A stretch of 53,079 bases of DNA from Cyanobacteria bacterium SZAS LIN-3 (GTDB lineage Bacteria; Cyanobacteriota; Vampirovibrionia; Obscuribacterales; Obscuribacteraceae): contig JAFEAV010000044.1 of assembly GCA_018266215.1 (NCBI GenBank), positions 1-53,079 of the forward strand, read 5' to 3'. Below the pieces are notes generated by a model. The model saw nothing but the letters and a program-made list of their open reading frames with translations, made no database searches and was not told the origin of the DNA. Shown one piece after another: positions 52,150 through 53,079 of this stretch. Both the position numbers and the translations under genes were made by a program. Position 1 is the first letter of the stretch. The number at the start of each line of letters is the position of its first letter.

Positions 52150-52937
52150 AGTTGTTACTCCGGCACCCACTCATACTCGGAAGCAGTCAAATACGTCTCA
52201 GAATCTGAGATTGATATGACGCGCTAAGAGCTGCTGGTGCCTTGAAAAGATATTTTGGAAAGGAAGGAAAGAGGTAACAACTGACGTTATGAACTTGGCG
52301 GTGATCATTGCTTGCTTGACATGGGTAAAACTCTTGGCAAATATGGCTTAAGGGCCCCCGGCGACGGGGTTGTCAGGCGATTGAGGCCGAAGAAGTGTCC
52401 CATTCACGGATCGCGCAACTGGCACTAAGTGCGCCTGGCGGCCGGATTCTCGAGGCGATCCTGGTCGATGAACAGTTGACGTTTTTTCGGCAACGCCTTT
52501 GATTGGTGGTACTGCCGGTGGTGTCAGGTCTGAAGGTGGAGCAGAGTGTTTTTTTAACCGGTCTTTGTGGCGAAGGGTAAACTTCGCTCGGCTAGCGCCT
52601 TTCACATCCTGTTACAGAGGCCATCATAACGTCGATTTTATCGTCGTCAATGCTTCGCGCAAGCGATGCGCGCCGGAGTGTGGCAGCACCCGGAGGGGTT
52701 TGATCGGCACTGAAAAAGTCCAAAAAGCACAGCATAGTAATAATACGCGCTTTCTTAAAAATACGAAATTAAGCTCTATTGAGAAGCAACACAGCTTTTT
52801 ACATTACTAGGTTCTTTGAGAGTTCAACATTCATCATCAAATTCCATTTACTTATTTCCCTTACGTCGCCGAAGTTATTCCAAGCCTAACCATTTGCTTC
52901 AACCCCAACCTCCGACCTGATTATGAAAGGCAATCCT
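52150..52937. other. Intergenic region, no gene seen
   Basis: A divergent 788-base gap. The ClpB-like side should carry its promoter on the minus strand and the far side that of the partial plus-strand gene. Frames crossing it lack ribosome sites. The last 200 bases are AT-rich. No strong hairpin or RNA gene was recognised. Confidence 0.4.
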
Positions 52938-53079
52938 ATGGATGAAGCTGTCAAAACTCCTGCCGCTGTCAGTGAGAGACCCGACAAGAGACGCACCCCA
53001 CCCCGCGGTGACCGTCCCGTCAACTTTCGCTTGATGCCCGCCGGATTCGTCCCCCCGTTTGCTGCCGTCACGGCTGTCG
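52938..53079 (+). CDS. Start of an unknown gene, cut by window end
   Basis: From the ATG at 52938 (AAAGG nine bases upstream) the frame is open to the window end, 47 codons. It reads MDEAVKTPAAVSERPDKRRT then PPRGDRPVNFRLMP, a charged Pro/Arg-rich leader with a more hydrophobic run (FVPPFAAVTAV) beginning at the edge. An ATG at 52923 in the same frame is an alternative. Too short to assign. Confidence 0.5.
   Translation, partial: MDEAVKTPAAVSERPDKRRTPPRGDRPVNFRLMPAGFVPPFAAVTAV

Overview
This is a bacterial chromosome segment with moderately high GC genes, good Shine-Dalgarno sites and many GC-rich hairpins between genes. The only housekeeping marker is prfB (RF2), which keeps the classic autoregulatory UGA, so UGA is an ordinary stop codon here. 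Lineage cannot be fixed from sequence alone. The gene mix (GH15-like/glycoamylase/GH1 enzymes, MoxR-Bat genes, PrkA-DUF444-SpoVR, AxA-type signal peptides) fits a free-living Gram-negative-type bacterium. A non-photosynthetic cyanobacterial relative is possible, but that is a low-confidence guess. No rRNA, tRNA, CRISPR array, insertion sequence or phage gene was recognised.

Layout. (1) 97-861: a ComB-like phosphatase on the minus strand. (2) 1403-9498: a plus-strand block with an SbmA/BacA-type ABC transporter, a glycoamylase-like protein, a GH1 beta-glucosidase, a 1039-residue (alpha/alpha)6 glycosidase with two N-terminal beta domains, and a small membrane protein. The enzymes lack signal peptides, so they probably act on sugars inside the cell. 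(3) 9666-11676: a PAP2 phosphatase overlapping a TPR protein. (4) 11663-12691: a tandem thioredoxin-fold protein whose frame is cut by one UGA exactly at the first catalytic cysteine position, followed by a SECIS-like hairpin. (5) 12924-23801: a minus-strand MoxR/Bat locus in the order VWA, TPR, VWA, MoxR ATPase, DUF58, membrane beta-protein, two S41 proteases, and a small ParB-fold protein. (6) 24418-25200: a lone AbiEi/DUF6088-like antitoxin. (7) 25871-27157: a BT1-type transporter. (8) 27327-36893: two PrkA-type kinases, DUF444, SpoVR, and two small beta/zinc proteins. (9) 37793-44553: prfB with programmed frameshift, an FAD oxidoreductase, an IPT/TIG secreted protein, a small orphan, a PfkB sugar kinase and an RDD protein. 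(10) 44691-52149: a DUF218 protein, a spinster-like MFS transporter with an orphan 470-residue protein, a small membrane protein, a HAD phosphatase and a ClpB-like AAA ATPase. A new plus-strand gene starts at 52938 and runs off the end.

The most striking signal is in the gaps. Several minus-strand gaps hold long perfect helices enclosing two more hairpins just upstream of genes. Where the helices contain G-U pairs, these are G-U only in the sense RNA (they would be A-C mismatches on the other strand). The best case, upstream of the ParB-fold gene, has a seven-codon leader ORF, an 11-bp closing helix around a branched core, and a hairpin that hides the gene's ribosome site and competes with the closing helix. 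This is the architecture of a riboswitch or a translation-coupled leader. It and the possible selenoprotein are the two best candidates for undescribed biology.
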